Positions 43,840 to 58,170 are shown, numbered from the stretch's first letter. The stretch is 64,000 bases of DNA from Lucifuga dentata (GCA_014773175.1 VXCM01000032.1:124001-188000), one strand, 5' to 3'. Program-made: numbers and translations. Notes: a model not told the origin generated them from the sequence alone.

Positions 43840-44800
43840 ATGCTCTTTTAAAAGTCCTGCATTGAAAATATTACTAAAACAAGCATTAATAGTAAAATAT
43901 ATCCAAGTATTAAGTGTAAAAGTACTCAGTGTTGTCCCTAATGAAAAAAAAAAAAACCCACAAAATTATGTAGGTGAAAGGTTGAATAAATTTCTTAAAA
44001 CCATTTACATAATGTCTTTAAAAAGTCATCTTGTTACAGCTGAAATAATGGACTCAGCCTTATAAACAGAGAAAACACTTTTATAACAAGATTCACTGTA
44101 GCTTCTGAAAACTTAAAGGAAGACTTGAATTTTATTTATCAAATTCTGTTTATTGGTCATCAGGAGCATACAGTAATTCATCATGTGGAACCAAACGTAT
44201 AAAAGCTTTCGTCTCTTTGCAGGAGATGTGCAGAATCAGGGAAACTGACCTTTATGACATCACAAGGGTTGCTTCATGTTAGTGCTGAGGACTGCAAGTT
44301 TGAAAACTAAAGCCACTTCTACAGCTTTTTAATAAAATCAATCCTTCCGACTTCTATGTGTGGTAAGATGTAATCCTGGTGATATAAGGATCAGTCTACC
44401 TGATTTTGCATATCTACCTCTACAGCCAGAAAAAGCCATTATACAGTTATTTTCACATGCTGAATAGCGCTCCCCATGACCTAGAAATTGAATTTAGTGG
44501 TAAAAAAAAAAAAAAAGTAAATTCCTCCTTTAAGTAAACAAGAATATTCAGTAAAATGCACTCAAGAATCAAAAGTAAAAATGCTCATTGTGAAGTATGA
44601 AGAAACACATAAAAAATAAAAAATAAAAATACATAAAAAACAAAAAAAATGAACTTAAATAAAAACAAAAGTTCAATGCAGCACTTTCAAATTAGAAAGT
44701 TTCCCAGAAGAGAATTACTCAAGTAAAGTACCTCAAAATTGTACTCAAGTAGAGTACTTGAGTGGATGTACTTTGTACTTTTGACCTTTGTTACGCTTTT
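43840..44800. repeat. diverged teleost dispersed repeat (AGTAAAAGTACT type) fragments
   Basis: The pieces at about 43840-43960 (AAAAGTCCTGCATTGAAAAT, GTGTAAAAGTACTCA) and 44525-44790 (AAAAATGCTCATTGTGAAGTA, then GTACTTGAGTGGATGTACTT) match in wording a repeat common in fish genomes. Between them is unique-looking DNA. A single N at 43826 in a poly(A) run precedes it. Confidence 0.5.
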
Positions 44801-44853
44801 TGAAAGGATTTATAACACTCAGACACAGGATCTAGGCAGACATTTCATTGTGG

Positions 44854-44859
44854 TTTATT
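44854..44859 (-). terminator. polyadenylation signal of dpysl5
   Basis: AATAAA on the minus strand, about 1.7 kb after the dpysl5 stop, with no other gene between. This makes 44840-46524 the likely 3' UTR. Confidence 0.45.
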
Positions 44860-46524
44860 TGCACTCCATCATGTGATAAACAGCTGCAAGTAGAAATAAG
44901 AGATAAAGTAATCCAATGTGATGACACATTGTTCAGCACCAGTGTAAATTTCAGGGGAAAGAGACAACAAGAAAACTCATGATTAAAGGTGCAATCCTTC
45001 CCATTTTTCAGCTCCTGCAACTTTTTGCTCTCCCTGAAAAAAAAAGTAGGAATATTATCTCCTGAAGGTATATGGATCAACAAAACATGATCAAAATCTT
45101 GCGGTGTGCATCCCCACTAACAAAGCAGTTTTCCCATTATCCACTGACGTATTGTGCAGTTTTAACATTAATATTACAAAAAAATATTTTTCCAAGACCA
45201 TTATACAAAATAAAAACCAAACAATAAAAAAGTTGTTGAGAACTTCAGAAAGTATCAGTGCTTTGTTTGCATTTAAATACACATGCCTTCCAGTTATTAT
45301 GCTACGCTCTCTGCAGCAAATTAAGACATAAAAGAAAAGTCTGAAAGAAAGCTCTTAAGAAATGGTTTCAATTAACTCATGTCTGCTGTTCTACTTCAAA
45401 TTACATGACGAAGAGGATCAATTCACCTCATCTATGCTACAGGCGTTTGTAACATTGGAAGAGCCAGACTGACAAATTTTTTAAGCAATTTCACTGCAAG
45501 ACCAGAACTAATTATAGTCATAAAAAGTGCCCACTAAGAAATCAGCAATCGACATGTCAGAGGTCAGGAAGCATGTTAGTGGATGGTGCTTTTATGGGTG
45601 TCAGCAAAGTGAAAAAAAGGCAGTTTGGGTGCAGCTTTTTGCTTTCTAGAAATTTTTAAAAATGCTGCATAATATGAGCAAAATTAGTACTTCTTACAAC
45701 AGTTCTATCTATGATAACACACAGCACACAGCCTAGCATAGGTTCATTCACATTGGGCGGGGGTGGAACAGAAGTCTATTCTGCTACAAGGCTGTAAATC
45801 TGATTTGAAACGCTAATATGACAATGATGAACCGCTGTGCAAAGATTTCATTCTTATGTTGGAATGATTCTAACAAAGACTTGCAAAAGGAAGCTAGCAT
45901 GCTGTAGAAAAAAACGTAATATACAAAATAAAACATTTAAAAGACAAGCTTGCTCTCTGATTTTTTTTCCCCATCAACTGGCCAATTGCAACTACGGTAT
46001 ATTATTCACAACAGTTGATGCTTTTGAAATAACTTATTACATTTCACTCATCACAATTGCAGTAAAAAGACATTTGTGTGTAAATCACGTAAAAAAGGCA
46101 GCTAAGTAGTACATGATACAAGTGCAAAATTTTACAGTGAGGTAACACAATCGTATCGTAAAAACCGAGATTCACTTTCATTCATATTCCTAAAACTTTT
46201 AGTAAGTTACAAGATATTTCTCCTAATGTGATCAAATAGCCAAAGTAATGCTGTGGCAACTCTTTGTTATCTGCTGCACTTTTCTTGGTAAACGTAGCTG
46301 AAATTTGTTAGCTGTAGCTACTCTGCAAAGGCTTTCCCTGACCCATACTCCAATATTATTATGGCAAAGTCATACCGTATAATGTTTCACAGATCAAGTA
46401 CTAAGTAACAATGTTGAGTTCAAAATGAAAACTCCTTTCCCTGTTCTACACTTTCTGAAAGGAAAACATGTTTTGTTGCTTGGACATATGTTTCCGTCAT
46501 GTGACATTCTTGATTTGTGATTGG

Positions 46525-49500
46525 TTACCAGATTCCGCTGGATCTCCCTCCAGGAGGAGCGAGAATCCTGGCTGAAGACCTCTTTGGAAGGTTGTCGTCA
46601 ATCTGAGCACCTGGAAGAGCAGAAACACAATCACCTTGAGTACTTAGTACTCAGAGAGCTTACTTTGAGACCTTAGTACTGTGTAGCCTTCTGGATGAGT
46701 GAATCTGCTACCCATTGCCTCACCCGTACAAAGAAGCATTCATCCATGGCATTGTGAAGTATTTTGTAAAGGTTCTCTAAATAGATTATGCCAAGTCCAA
46801 AAAACATTCCAGTGGGATTTAAGCAATGTGGCAAGGCTGACAAGAAAGCTGCAGTTCTTTTCATTCCAGTTAAAATACAGGTCAAACCACAAAGACATTG
46901 GGCACCAACAATAAACATGCGGCTTCCTTTCAAGGCTTTTAAATACTGAGGTCATGAGTCCAAATCCCCCTAATGTAACCTTGCAGAAAATTTTGACTAG
47001 ACATGAAAAACTTTAAGTTTTATTGAATTTGTCCACATATATTTTATTCATATTTATGGTACAGTTATATTTTCTGCAAATTTTAAGTCTATATCTGTTG
47101 GTCTAAATGTTATCAAACTTAGAATACGCAGTCCAAACAAATATTGGAATTAGCATTTAGGTCACTAAAACTCATTAAAAAAAAATTCTAAGGATCCCCT
47201 GTTAGCTACAGCCCTGCTTCCTTTGCCCTAAATTATGATATTCCTGTGCCTAAATAATATAATACACTGAAATAGAGAAAAATATGTTCATCAGCAAAGT
47301 AAAATGAACCCCAGAGCACCAAGATTTGTAGATATGCAAGAAAAAAATGTCAGCCTGAGTTCCTCAGTTGCCTAAAATTATACTAGGCAACTCTTATATC
47401 AATGATATGATATTATGCTGTATAAGATATTATGCTCATATTATGCTCTAAAGCAGTTTGGAACATTGTTTTGAAATTAGGACATAGATCATTATTATTC
47501 TTTAATTGAAAAAAAAAAAAAATATTGTGTAAACAAGTAAAACATGTCCTAAACAATTAATACAGATATATGTATATATGTATATGTTGGGTCTTTCAGC
47601 AACCCTATCCCACCATGTATTATGAAAATATAATAGCTGGTGAAGCAGATGGCCTTTCCTGAAATTATACCTCAGTTTCATTTAATTACAGCACCCTCGT
47701 CAGGTCAGCAAGGGTATCTTTAAAATGCCAAACAGCAGTGGACCAGTATCAGGACCAGTTTGGGACAGGACTCGAGATTTCATTAATAACTGATAATTAT
47801 ATGAATCTGTGTCCTCACCTGAAAGGCTGAAGCTGGACTCTTGGAGGTCCCTCATGCCGCCGTGTCGGGTGCAGGGGCGTGTTGGCGTGTCCAAATCTAG
47901 GGTCCCCACATCCCTCCTTCCTGAAATGGCCACTGCAACAATGTCACCGGTGTAAGGCTCTCGCTCCACAGCTTTCACAGCCTGACACTGGAAGGTCACC
48001 ATACATAGAACATAAAATGACTTTACAAATTAAATAATGTGAAAAACAATATAACTTCTACTGGTAAATGTCACAAAGAAACTACATCTCATAGAACAGC
48101 AGGGGGGAATTCAGTGTTATTCAAGTAGAAGTAAGATTAGTTGAGTTGCCAACTACTTGAAAAGGAAGACTATTTTAAATAACATTAATGTAGATAAATA
48201 TAATCAAAAGAAAGACATATGACATCTAACTATCTCAAATCACTGATGCTCCCAAAAGCAATAACTGTCTTTTTATAATAAACCTTTCTCAGAGGTTGAC
48301 TTTATGACTTACAAGGTTTTTGCTAATTTTTTTTCGATTTGATTTTTTTTTCCTTATTGCACTTATTTTCATGATAGCAGTACTTGTAGTAAGCGTTGCA
48401 GCAACACAATAAGTAGTGGTAGCATAGTGGTAATGTGAGCAGTAGCAGTCTGTCCGGTACCTTTTCCCTCTGGACCATCTTCTTGTAAAGGTAGTCTGGG
48501 AAGGTTCTAAGGGGGCAATACTTTCCAGAGCCCTCAGCACATGTGAACATCTCATTTTCATAGACCAGACGCCCACGGCTGATGGTGACCAGGGGCACAC
48601 CGTGACAGCGAAGACCTTCGTACAGGTTTATATCTCCTGCTTGGACCTGGTTATTCACCGAGATGATTCTGCAGATAGAGAAAGAAAGAGATGACCCAGT
48701 TTGGAGCAGATACAGGGTAGATTAGACGCTGCAGTGAGACAAGCTGGTCGATGGAAATTGGATCGAGTTTCATACTTAGAGCCTTCAGGGTCCCAGACCA
48801 CCACATCAGCGTCTGCCCCTGGGATAATCCTGCCTTTCCTGGGGTAGAGATTGTAGATCTTGGCTGCGTTTGAGCTCGTAACTGCTACAAAACGATTCTC
48901 ATCCATTTTACCTCCAATCTGCAAGGTATAACAAAGACTTAAAACATTTTAAGGAATGACTTTAATCTGATATACAGTACCACATCTGACTGAATCATCT
49001 GGTGTATCAAAGAGGTTTTTTTCGCTTCTTCTTTCTGTGATTCATCAATCAATAACCACTAAATCAAAACAGATGTCCTATTTCTGAAAGTTCTCCGGCA
49101 GCCAGACAGGAACAAAAGAGCCGCACGAACCACTCCTTTCTCCCAGATGACGCTCATACGGTCTTGGATACCAGGAACCCCATGGGGGATCTTTGTGAAA
49201 TCATCCTTGCCCATGGCTTTCTGTTTGATGGTGAAAGGCCGATGATCAGAACCCACAACATTCAGAGTGTCGCTGTGGCCAGAACAGAGCGAGACAGCAT
49301 TGGTTTCAGGAGAAATTCAGAAACGCTACTGTACTTGTACTACCATTCATTTAAGGCTTTTTGGTATTTTACATACTTTCCCAGAAGGCTCATTAAGACG
49401 TTGGGTGTGTTGGTGTCCAGGCGGAGAGGAGGCACGGTAACATGAGCTGCAGCATAGCACCAGTCCTGATGATAGTACTGCAGACCGTTCAGCACAGCGT

Positions 49501-52500
49501 GGGCTGTGGTCGTTTCCCCGTGGACCACCTTACCTGTGGTCAGATCACAACACACAACTCAGTACAGACAATGGATCAAGTGATGCTAGCACACGGATAC
49601 GTGCCAGCAAACCCTGACTTACACAGGTCAATGACTATTTCGAAAATATAGCCTATTCTTTGCAGGAAATTGAGTATTTTACTGGTAAATTGTATATAAA
49701 TGTAAGTTTAAAGTCTTGCAATCTCCCATTTATCCATTCTTCCATCTTCTATACACACTTATCCTGTGGTTGTGAGGCATTGAGGTCTATCCCAGCATGG
49801 ACTGAGGTACAACAGGTCTCAGACACAGACGACAAACTCATCTCACAGGCAAATAAAACCTCCTACAGGCAATGTAGAGTTTGCAATTCGCCTGTTCTGC
49901 ATATTTTGGACTGTGGGTAGAATCCAGAGCAACTGAAGAAAATCCACACAAACACGTCAAGCACATGCAATGTTCATACATAAAGACCTTCTTGCTGTGA
50001 CGTGAGAGTGCTAACCACTGACCATGCCACCCTCTTAAATCTTTATATAATCCATTGGAAAAAGTCCTCTTGTGCTAATGGCAACTGATAAAAAATTCAA
50101 TAGGACTTACCTTGCATCTTAGCTGCAGCCACAACATCTCCTGCAGATATGCTGGACACATTGACGAGATAGATCGGGCAGCGGGCCTGACAGAAGACAC
50201 ACATACGATATATAATAAAATTAGAAATTATTAACTGTTCTTAATTTTGACCATCACATAATTTTTATGTGTGCTAATGAGGTCTCACTCACCCTATTAG
50301 CGATGGTAATTGACCTGTGTGTTGCCTCAGCTTCCAACTGCAAAGAAACAGAATATTTTGTCAATGTCTGCTGCAAAAATGTTCTTCATTGCTACAAATC
50401 TTCCATGAATTACTTACTGTATGACTAAGTGACCAAAAGCTAAAAAGACTAGACCATGTACAATCATTAAATAATATTTACAGCTTACTAAGATATGCAA
50501 ACTTGTGTCTTGTATTCAGAATTCTATTTGTACATGTTTCGGTTCTATTAGTGCTCCAGCTGTATGTTTGATATTTGAGAGCGAGTGCAAAGTTGACAAC
50601 CTGTAGTTTAAAACTTTGAATAAGCAGCCTTTTTTATTCAGCCATTCAATAATGGAATTCTACGCCAGTTTAAGAAACTTCATGACCATCCATTCATTCA
50701 TTTGCTAAGGATAAAGAAAGCTTGTCAGTAACCGTCTGTTTCTGTTAAATAAATACAAATGTGATAGCATTCCAGGAATACCCAAATAGAGATCAAATGT
50801 GCTTTCTTTATGGGAATAATAATATATTTCTGATGTGATTCTGGATATAATCAAAAGTGATTTTACAGGTTGACATGACTTCAGGGTACCTCTTCAGGCC
50901 TACTGATTTCAATCCCTTCTGGGCCACTGATGCCCAGTTCCAATGTTTCCTTTGCACCCTGGAAAGAGGCAAGAGGATTAGTAGTTCAACAAAAAATTTG
51001 AGAGTTGTTTAATCTATTTAACATACCAAAAGAAGCTAGAAAAAAATACAGGAAAATGAAATGCCATTAGCTTTAAAACAGAATTCATGTGTGTTTCCAG
51101 TAGTCGGCCCTCACCTCTGCCACCAGCTCCCCGTTCTCAGCATGGACCCTCGGTATGGCTCCGATGTCTTTACAGTGCTGCAGAGCCTGGAAGAGCTCGC
51201 TGTCCCTCAGCATGTACATGTCCTTATAGGCCATGAACATCTGAAAAGAATTCACTCCTTCCTCTCTCACCAGCTTCTCCATCTCAGCATGCACCTGTAG
51301 GAAATGAGACCAAATGACATCTAGCAGTCCTGTAGCAGGTTTCACCTCAATATACCAGAATGCGATACAGCCATGCGACATGTTACATTCTCAATTTTAT
51401 AAAAAAAAAAAAAAAAAANAAAAAAAAAAAAAAAAACACATGACTACGACTATCAACGTGTTCATTTTCAAACATAAGCAGATGAATGAAACAAGTTCAC
51501 AACCTCTCTGGATGCCATCAAAAGGCATTCTGGGAATTCTTAGAAATATATCATATAATATCATCACTAACAACAAGAGCAAGTGAAAAATTTTCCCTTT
51601 AAAAACAGTTTGTTGCTCTTTTTTTGTCTTCATGCAGAAAAGAAAAGGGGTCCACTGATTGCTCTAATCTTCCTGTTAGACCATATTTCCTGGGTCGCTG
51701 CAGTACCTTGGGTCCCCACCATGTCACCCCCACATGCAGAGCATAGTCACAGCAGGTTTTGGAGTCCGCCATGTTGCGGCACTTCTGGTAGGCTTCCAGC
51801 AAAGACTCGTTCTTCTCCGGCAGAACGTGCCCGATCACCATTGTTGTGCCTCCAGCTAAAGCCGCCTGACAGAAATGCACATAAAGATCAAACACTCAGA
51901 CTGTTATTCGACATTTTGTTGTTTTATTAATCAGCTGTAAATAAAGACTGAAATGAAACGAGGTTAATTGAAATTAAATGGCTTTAAATCAACTGAACAT
52001 TAAACTTAATTAGAATACTGAGGCAGAAGCGTCAGTCTAATCAATGTATTGATTGATTCAGCTCCTAAATGCTAAAGGGACGGTAATCTCGTAATCAACA
52101 TGGCTCCTACTCTGAGCGTAATGGTAAAAGCTGCAATTACCATTATCTTTATTGTTATTTGCCTGCTGTGGGAAACATAAATTCTTGATCAGTTAAAACA
52201 TGACACTGACTGTCCCTCAGTGTGCGCTATAATCAAGAGGCGATTAGTGACATTTCTGTTAGTGGGATAATCCATATCACAGCTTTAAACTGTCAGCACT
52301 TCTCACTTTTGGGAACTCAGTGTTTTAAACCCAAACAAAAACCAAACAATTAATCTTAAAGGACCATACTGACAATTTTGCATGTTTAAGCCCAATAAAT
52401 ACTACCTGCATACACGCTACTTTACTGAACCAATCTCCAAAGCATAAAACCGTGTTTTAGTTTTTCTTGTTTTTTTTGCCAAAACTCCTTATCTTTCAGA

Positions 52501-54448
52501 ATCAAATGTTCAGGTGATACAGCCACCTTAAAAATCAACCTTTGCTAACACTTACACACAACTGTAGGAGAGAAGGTTATTTTTAATTTCTCTGTAAATG
52601 TGTTTATTTCCTGGGACTATATTCCCTGGCGGAGACTTACATTTTCTTCAGAACCATGTTGGACCGGTTAAGTAAAATTACTTTGACAAAAAATTTAATA
52701 GACATGTTTGCTGTGATGGATTATCTCAAACATGTTTTAAATCTCTACAAATTGATTTTTATAGCGCACTGGAATGAACTGAAACCAATGGCAGTCTGAA
52801 AAAACAATTCTAATATTTACTGCTCCAGTAGTATCTTTTGGAAAATGGTTGGCAGTAATGTAACATCTATCTATCTATCTATATATAGATATATATCTAT
52901 ATATCTATATATAGATATATATATCAAACCACCAGTATGGTCCTTTAATTACCCTAGCTCATGAAAACAGAGTGTGTTTTGTGTATAAGTGCATGCTTCA
53001 CTGAGCATCTGTCAACTGACCCTAGAGAGCAGAGTAGTGTCTAGTGGGAGGGAGGACGGGGGGCGTGGGTCTGAGAACCATTGTCTCCATGCACAATGGT
53101 GTGAGTGAAAACGCTTTGCAGCAGTCTTTGCAGCAGCCCCCCGGTATCCATGGAAACGGATACCAATCTACATTTGTCTCTGTACGTATTCTGGCACACG
53201 GCAACAACGGAGCATCAGGGGAGGGGCGGAGGAGGAGAGAGATGAGGAAGGAGCGAGGTTAGAGAACAGTGGAAATCTGTGTCTGCGTCGGCCAGCCGTG
53301 GTCTCTCCGGTCGCTAAAACTCGCTTGGTTGCCCATGTGAAACATAGCATCCATCATGCTGAAGTCCCACAGAGTGATGAGTCATCATGGTGCCCTGAAG
53401 CAGACTGGGGTAGCCCACTCCGAGCAGCCATGATGACCGTGATTCCAGTCTGTCTAGAAGCTTTTAGCAGCTATCAGCCTGCTGCTGTGCTACAGCATCA
53501 ACAGCAAAGTGATTATGCAGCTGAAACATGCAATAAGATATATAAAACTGAAAATTCATTTAAAAACTGCAAATAATTGGCCCACATCCAGCAATACAGC
53601 CAACATTCTGTTTTAATTCTGTTATAATTTACATTGGTTTTACTGCTGCAGATGTATTGTTATTTTAGATGATTTATTCTGTTTTATCTTGAGAATTAAC
53701 GTACATACTGCTGAAATAACCAAGGTACAGTACTGCAAAGGATGAATTTTGTTATTTTTTGTTTTCTACATTATTGTGTCAGTAAAAAATATTACTCTGT
53801 GTACTAATTTTATAAATACACACTTAAAATTTAATTCTTTTTTGACTTTACATACGTCTGTTTTTGATGCCAAAATATAGACAAAACCTGTCATTTCCTT
53901 TCAAAGTATAATTAAAGAGGCATATGTGACACTTTGGCTAAAATGAGCATCTGTGGAAAGTTGTTGATCTCTGACGGTCAAAATAACAAATTTACAATCA
54001 TGAAACCCCACAGATTCAAGTGAAAACAAAGCTGCACGTTTGCAGTTTTTGATAGAAACCAACTTTCAGATTCTTAATCTCTGGAAAATCCTAATTCTTA
54101 TTTTACATTCTGACTGGTATTAGAGATGTACAGTTCTAAACATGTCAGCTTTCCTTTTCTTTCCTTCCATTCCCAGCAGGACGTTACCTTGGTGCCGCTG
54201 TAGTAGTCGTCTGCCGTGGTGGCGTTCATGAAACTCTCCTGCAGGTGGACGCTGGTGTCGATCCCCCCAGGAAGGACCAGCTTTCCCGAGGCGTCGATCA
54301 CTTTGGCCCCGCCTGGGATCATCAGCTCCTTCCCCACCTGCTGGATGATGCCGTTCTCGATGTAGACGTCGGCCTCCAGGGTGCAGTCGTCGTTCACCAC
54401 CTTGCCACCCTTGATGAGGATCCGCACCATTGCTGAGCTGGAAGACAT
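46525..54448 (-). CDS. dpysl5: DPYSL5 (CRMP5), collapsin response mediator protein, complete
   Basis: Twelve coding exons (54448-54188, 51865-51707, 51294-51115, 50958-50890, 50337-50293, 50186-50111, 49533-49377, 49272-49131, 48918-48776, 48668-48461, 47987-47819, 46610-46525) join to 564 aa, the same length as human CRMP5. It has the dihydropyrimidinase-like amidohydrolase fold: [15 protein letters not shown] at the N-terminus, [19 protein letters not shown] where true hydrolases carry the HxH metal site (lost here, so no enzyme activity is expected), WDPEGSK near 400. A phosphorylatable tail follows ([20 protein letters not shown] and [20 protein letters not shown]). CRMP5 is a neuronal cytosolic protein that binds tubulin and other CRMPs and restrains neurite growth. 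The exon ending 49131 uses the unusual donor GTTCGT, chosen because it gives [15 protein letters not shown] in frame. Confidence 0.94.
49724..50035 (+). repeat. degenerate dispersed fish repeat in a dpysl5 intron
   Basis: Contains the word order CCATTTATCCATTCTTCC, ATCCTGTGG, CTATCCCAGCATGGACTGAGG, TTTTGGACTGTGGGTAGAAT, GAAGAAAATCCACACAAACACG and CCTTCTTGCTGTGACGTGAG followed by CTAACCACTG. The same order occurs at 58937-59200. Confidence 0.6.
52356..52948. mobile_element. TTAA-flanked MITE-like element in a dpysl5 intron
   Basis: Starts TTAAAGGACCATACTGACA and ends CAAACCACCAGTATGGTCCT plus TTAA, giving inverted ends of about 16 bases and a TTAA target duplication. The inner halves share inverted words. 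About 60 bases near the right end (52868-52925) are ATCT/ATAT simple repeat. No ORF for a transposase. Confidence 0.7.
52868..52925 (+). repeat. (ATCT)n/(AT)n simple repeat
   Basis: Starts CTATCTATCTATCTATATAT and passes into alternating ATATAGAT words. It lies inside the TTAA-flanked element and is partly self-complementary. Confidence 0.85.
52949..54187. other. dpysl5 first coding intron, no gene seen
   Basis: Part of the 2.3 kb intron between 54188 and 51865. The ORFs at 53022-53576 show no family resemblance. The region near 53230-53400 is more GC-rich but lacks splice-bounded conserved coding sequence. Confidence 0.45.
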
Positions 54449-56889
54449 GGCTATTGCTCTGTATGGAGAAGAAAAAATAGATTTACTGCAAGAAACTAGA
54501 GAAAAATGAACAGACGTACTGTAATTTGCATTTCTGTAGGTAAATATCTATAAAACAAAAGTTGTAATGGCACCTCATTCTGACAAAGTGCTGTGGGCTG
54601 AGAGAAGCTGCTCTGTAGTCAGTCAGGCTGTGTGTGACATCATGAGGAGGCTGTGTCAGTCACCGTGTCACCCGACGTCTCAATACATAGTGACGTCGTG
54701 GTCAATAGTGGTGAAGCAAACAAAAAAGTGCATCTTCTGAATGCTCTTATTATGTGACTTAACCCGGAACACTCAGCTATGAGCGAAAAGTAATAATTCT
54801 GAGAAGATGAGAATAATTCCACAAAATCTGCAATAGCATGGAAAAGTCAAGAAAAATGTGAAAAATCTGGAAAAACTCCACAAGTTCTTAATAAGTTAAA
54901 AAAAAAAAAGTTGGGGATAATTCTGAAAGGGTTGGAATAGCTGTTTGGGGTTAGGGTTTTAGGGTTATAAAGCAGCATGAGGCAATACTTAAAACAATGT
55001 TCACTGTTCACAGTGACAGACAAATATGAGTAAAAACAGTCAAGCTTGATTTATTTTGACTCCGTCCCTACCAAAGGATTCTATTCTACTCCATTCATCT
55101 CTGTTCTACCTTAAACTATTGTTGAGATTAAGTACAGGGACAGCCTTAGTAATTTCGGGACTCTAGGTCAAAGTTTGCTTTGGGGGCCCCCTCCACATTT
55201 TAGCCCAGATCACACTGACTCCAGACTGTTTTTCATTGACTTTTTTGGGGTTGTGGGCCTCATTGTCTCCCAAAGACTCTGAGCTATAAAAATCTCTACA
55301 GCAAAATATTGATTTTGTTTTTTGTTTTTTTTTTAAATGGCAAAATATGTGACATTGAGGCCCAGGATGAAAATACACTGAATTACTAAACCTGCTTCAT
55401 TAAAATCTGGATGGAAACAAGTTAGGTCCTTACAGACTTTTAACAGAATTATTTTGACATTTGAGAAATAATTGTTGCACTACTTTCTTCTGCATCTAAA
55501 TTTGCCTCAAAATTTACATTTTATGAACACATTTTTCCATATATTGGAGGTTTAAGACGTTTCTAACCTTTCAAAAAAGCCGGAGAAAATTTAACTCTAC
55601 ATTAAGATAAGACATTGCCATCGTTTCCTCTCAGTAAGAACAGTTGAAAACCTCGGTAAAATGCTATAAAAACTATATGAAAATGACAAATGCACAAATA
55701 TAAATAAGAACTTGTTGAAGGAAACACACAGGACAGGCTGAGACTATGCAGCTTTATACCAAGTTCACATGATGATTATGATGATATGATGATTATGCCA
55801 ACAATAAATTATCCAAATCAGTTCTTCCATTCACTTACTGGCAGTAATAAACTATTCATCCATATCTGAGAAACATGATAAGTCATCCTCCTCCCCTCCC
55901 TTTAGGATAATGTATAAATGATGTGATCTAATGTGTGTGTCAGTGTCTTGGTGTGTATGTGCATGTGTGTGTGTATTCCCTGCGTGCACATGGACACTGA
56001 ATGTGTATGTCTGAGGGTGCGGCAACTTCACCGCATGACATGGACTCCTTCACTTCACACATCCAGATTTTAGAGGCTGATAATCTATTCATCCATAAAC
56101 AAAAACATGTTAGAATGTAGCTTAGACATATTTAAGTTTCCTAATTAGTCAAAAGCTTCTATAGGACACACTATTATTATTATTACACTACTAGGGCCTA
56201 TATCTTAGTTGTCAAAATAGTCATAAATAAACAGGTGAGTTTATCTTACCTGTTTAAAGACTTGCACAGTAAATTAAGGTAAATAAAACATACACAAAAT
56301 TGTATATAGATGCATCCATTATGGGCTTAACCTGAACCACGTTTCAGTTTATTTTAGAATCAACCATCACACTATTAATTTTGCTGAAATATCTTTCAAT
56401 TTCAATACTTAATTTACCCATGAAAATCAAATAATTTCTTGATACAAATCACATGGAATCCCATGTTTCTGTCATGATTATATGTCTAATCTGATCATTT
56501 TCCTGCACAAAATCATGACACTTTCACTTGTGCGACTTGACACAAAGAAACCAGTCTCCATCCGGCATGATGGGCTCATTACCGACCTAGAAACCGCCTC
56601 CCCAACTCCCATCCGCCCTCCTCTCCCTCTTATACAGTAAGGATAACTAATAAAGCTAATGGATAGCTAATAAAGTTATAACCACACACACACTCCTGCC
56701 CTGTGAAGTGTGTATTCTGCACTTTAGGGTGTGTGTAGGTCCTGAGAGGGATGGCAGGAACAGCAGGCTGCCAGGCGATAGGCAGGGCAGACACCCCTGC
56801 AGACGCGCAGCCAGGAGGGCATGGAAACAAAGTGTCCAGGCTGCATGGAGGATTTCCACGCAGACAGAATAATGGCGAGCTCCACGTAC
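54449..56889. other. dpysl5 5' region, probable first intron
   Basis: Lies between the dpysl5 start exon and its presumed noncoding first exon. Sequence is AT-rich with a purine-rich repeat-like stretch near 54790-54940. No coding exon recognised. Confidence 0.4.
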
Positions 56890-57075
56890 CTCTCCTGTGG
56901 GCTCGCTGCTCCTCAGCACGGCTCTCTGCTTCACTTTCTGACCGGCACAGAACGCAACACGACCGGCGGTGGATGGCACTTCCCAAGGAGACACCCACTC
57001 CAGACGGATGCCTTCCCAGCCGGTCCAGGACCTGCAGACGTCAAGCCGGCGAGGAGACACACACATGACTTCTGG
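56890..57075 (-). promoter_or_regulatory. probable dpysl5 noncoding first exon in a GC-rich patch
   Basis: On the minus strand a GC-rich stretch with CpGs ends in a very strong donor (GGAGAG then GTACGT, donor at 56889-56888). It lies upstream of dpysl5 and downstream of the dnmt3a UTR on the same strand, so it best fits the first exon of dpysl5. The overlapping ORFs on both strands have no known family. Confidence 0.4.
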
Positions 57076-57079
57076 TTAT

Positions 57080-58170
57080 TCTTTTCAAAATAAAGTCTCA
57101 GTTTGTAGTCTTTTAAACGCAAATATCATCAAGCTAAAACATTCAAAGAATCTGCATTAAATTAAAACGCATTTTCACCCAAATTGTCGTTTTTTATAGC
57201 ATTCATCACACATTATAAACGATTTGCTTTACAAATCAATAGATTTCTCAGTTAATCAACAAATGACAAGATTTAACACTTCAAATCCAATACTTAAAAA
57301 AAGACAAATACAAACTGATTATTCTGTGATTCAGAAGGCTACTGAAATCATATAACTACCGTATATATTAGGCTTAGTGCATATAGCTGAAAGCACATCT
57401 ACAGGAAATATTCAAATCTACTACAAATTTAATATGTATATTTAATACAATATGTATGTATATTTAATACAATAAAGAACATTTGAATCCTCTATTTTGA
57501 GTTAAAGAAAAAAACACATAAAAGCATACACACGTCTTTGTTCATATTGCCTATCTCTCTACACATATAAAATGCTTTGTATATGACAGGCTTGCTTCCC
57601 AAATACAGATTAAACCTAATCACCATCCAAAATTTAATTTAATCCAGGACTAATCTTATTTTTTGACCAAGAAACTTTTTGGAAATGAAGTATACATCAG
57701 TACTTGATTAGCATTTGTTGTATTGTTGTGCTTAAGAAATTGGATTTAGCCAACAGCATATGTAAGGTTTGAACTTGGTAGACTTACATTTAGCAAAGAA
57801 GACAAAAACTAAAGTCTGGGCAGGCAGGAGAAAAGCAAATAATGTGTCATCAGAACAGGATGAACAAGTGAAAGGCTGGAACTCAAAAAGAATCTGGTAG
57901 TGAACAAGAGCAAACAGGTCAGCTAATGAGTAATAGGAAGCAGGTGTGCAGGTAGGCAGCTGAGTCAGGTGACAGGTGAGCAGGAAATTCTTGGGTGGCA
58001 TCTAACGGACAGGTAAAAAACAGCAGGAAATCAAAATGGAAATATCAGGCCAAAATTTGTCCCAACTTAAAATTTGTTTACAGTGCAGTTTTTAGGTGGC
58101 AAATAAAAGTTAAAATCAATGAAAAATATCAAATCCTGCAGTACACCTAACTTGGACATATTTTATGCTT
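57080..58170. other. intergenic, no gene seen
   Basis: AT-rich DNA upstream of dpysl5. The minus-strand ORF 57732-58001 shows no recognisable domain. Nothing else supported. Confidence 0.4.

Noticed and set aside
56630..57160. Several overlapping ORFs of 60-136 codons on both strands
   Set aside because: GC-rich DNA has few stops by chance, no family or conserved motif is seen in any frame, and the strong minus-strand donor fits a noncoding dpysl5 exon better.
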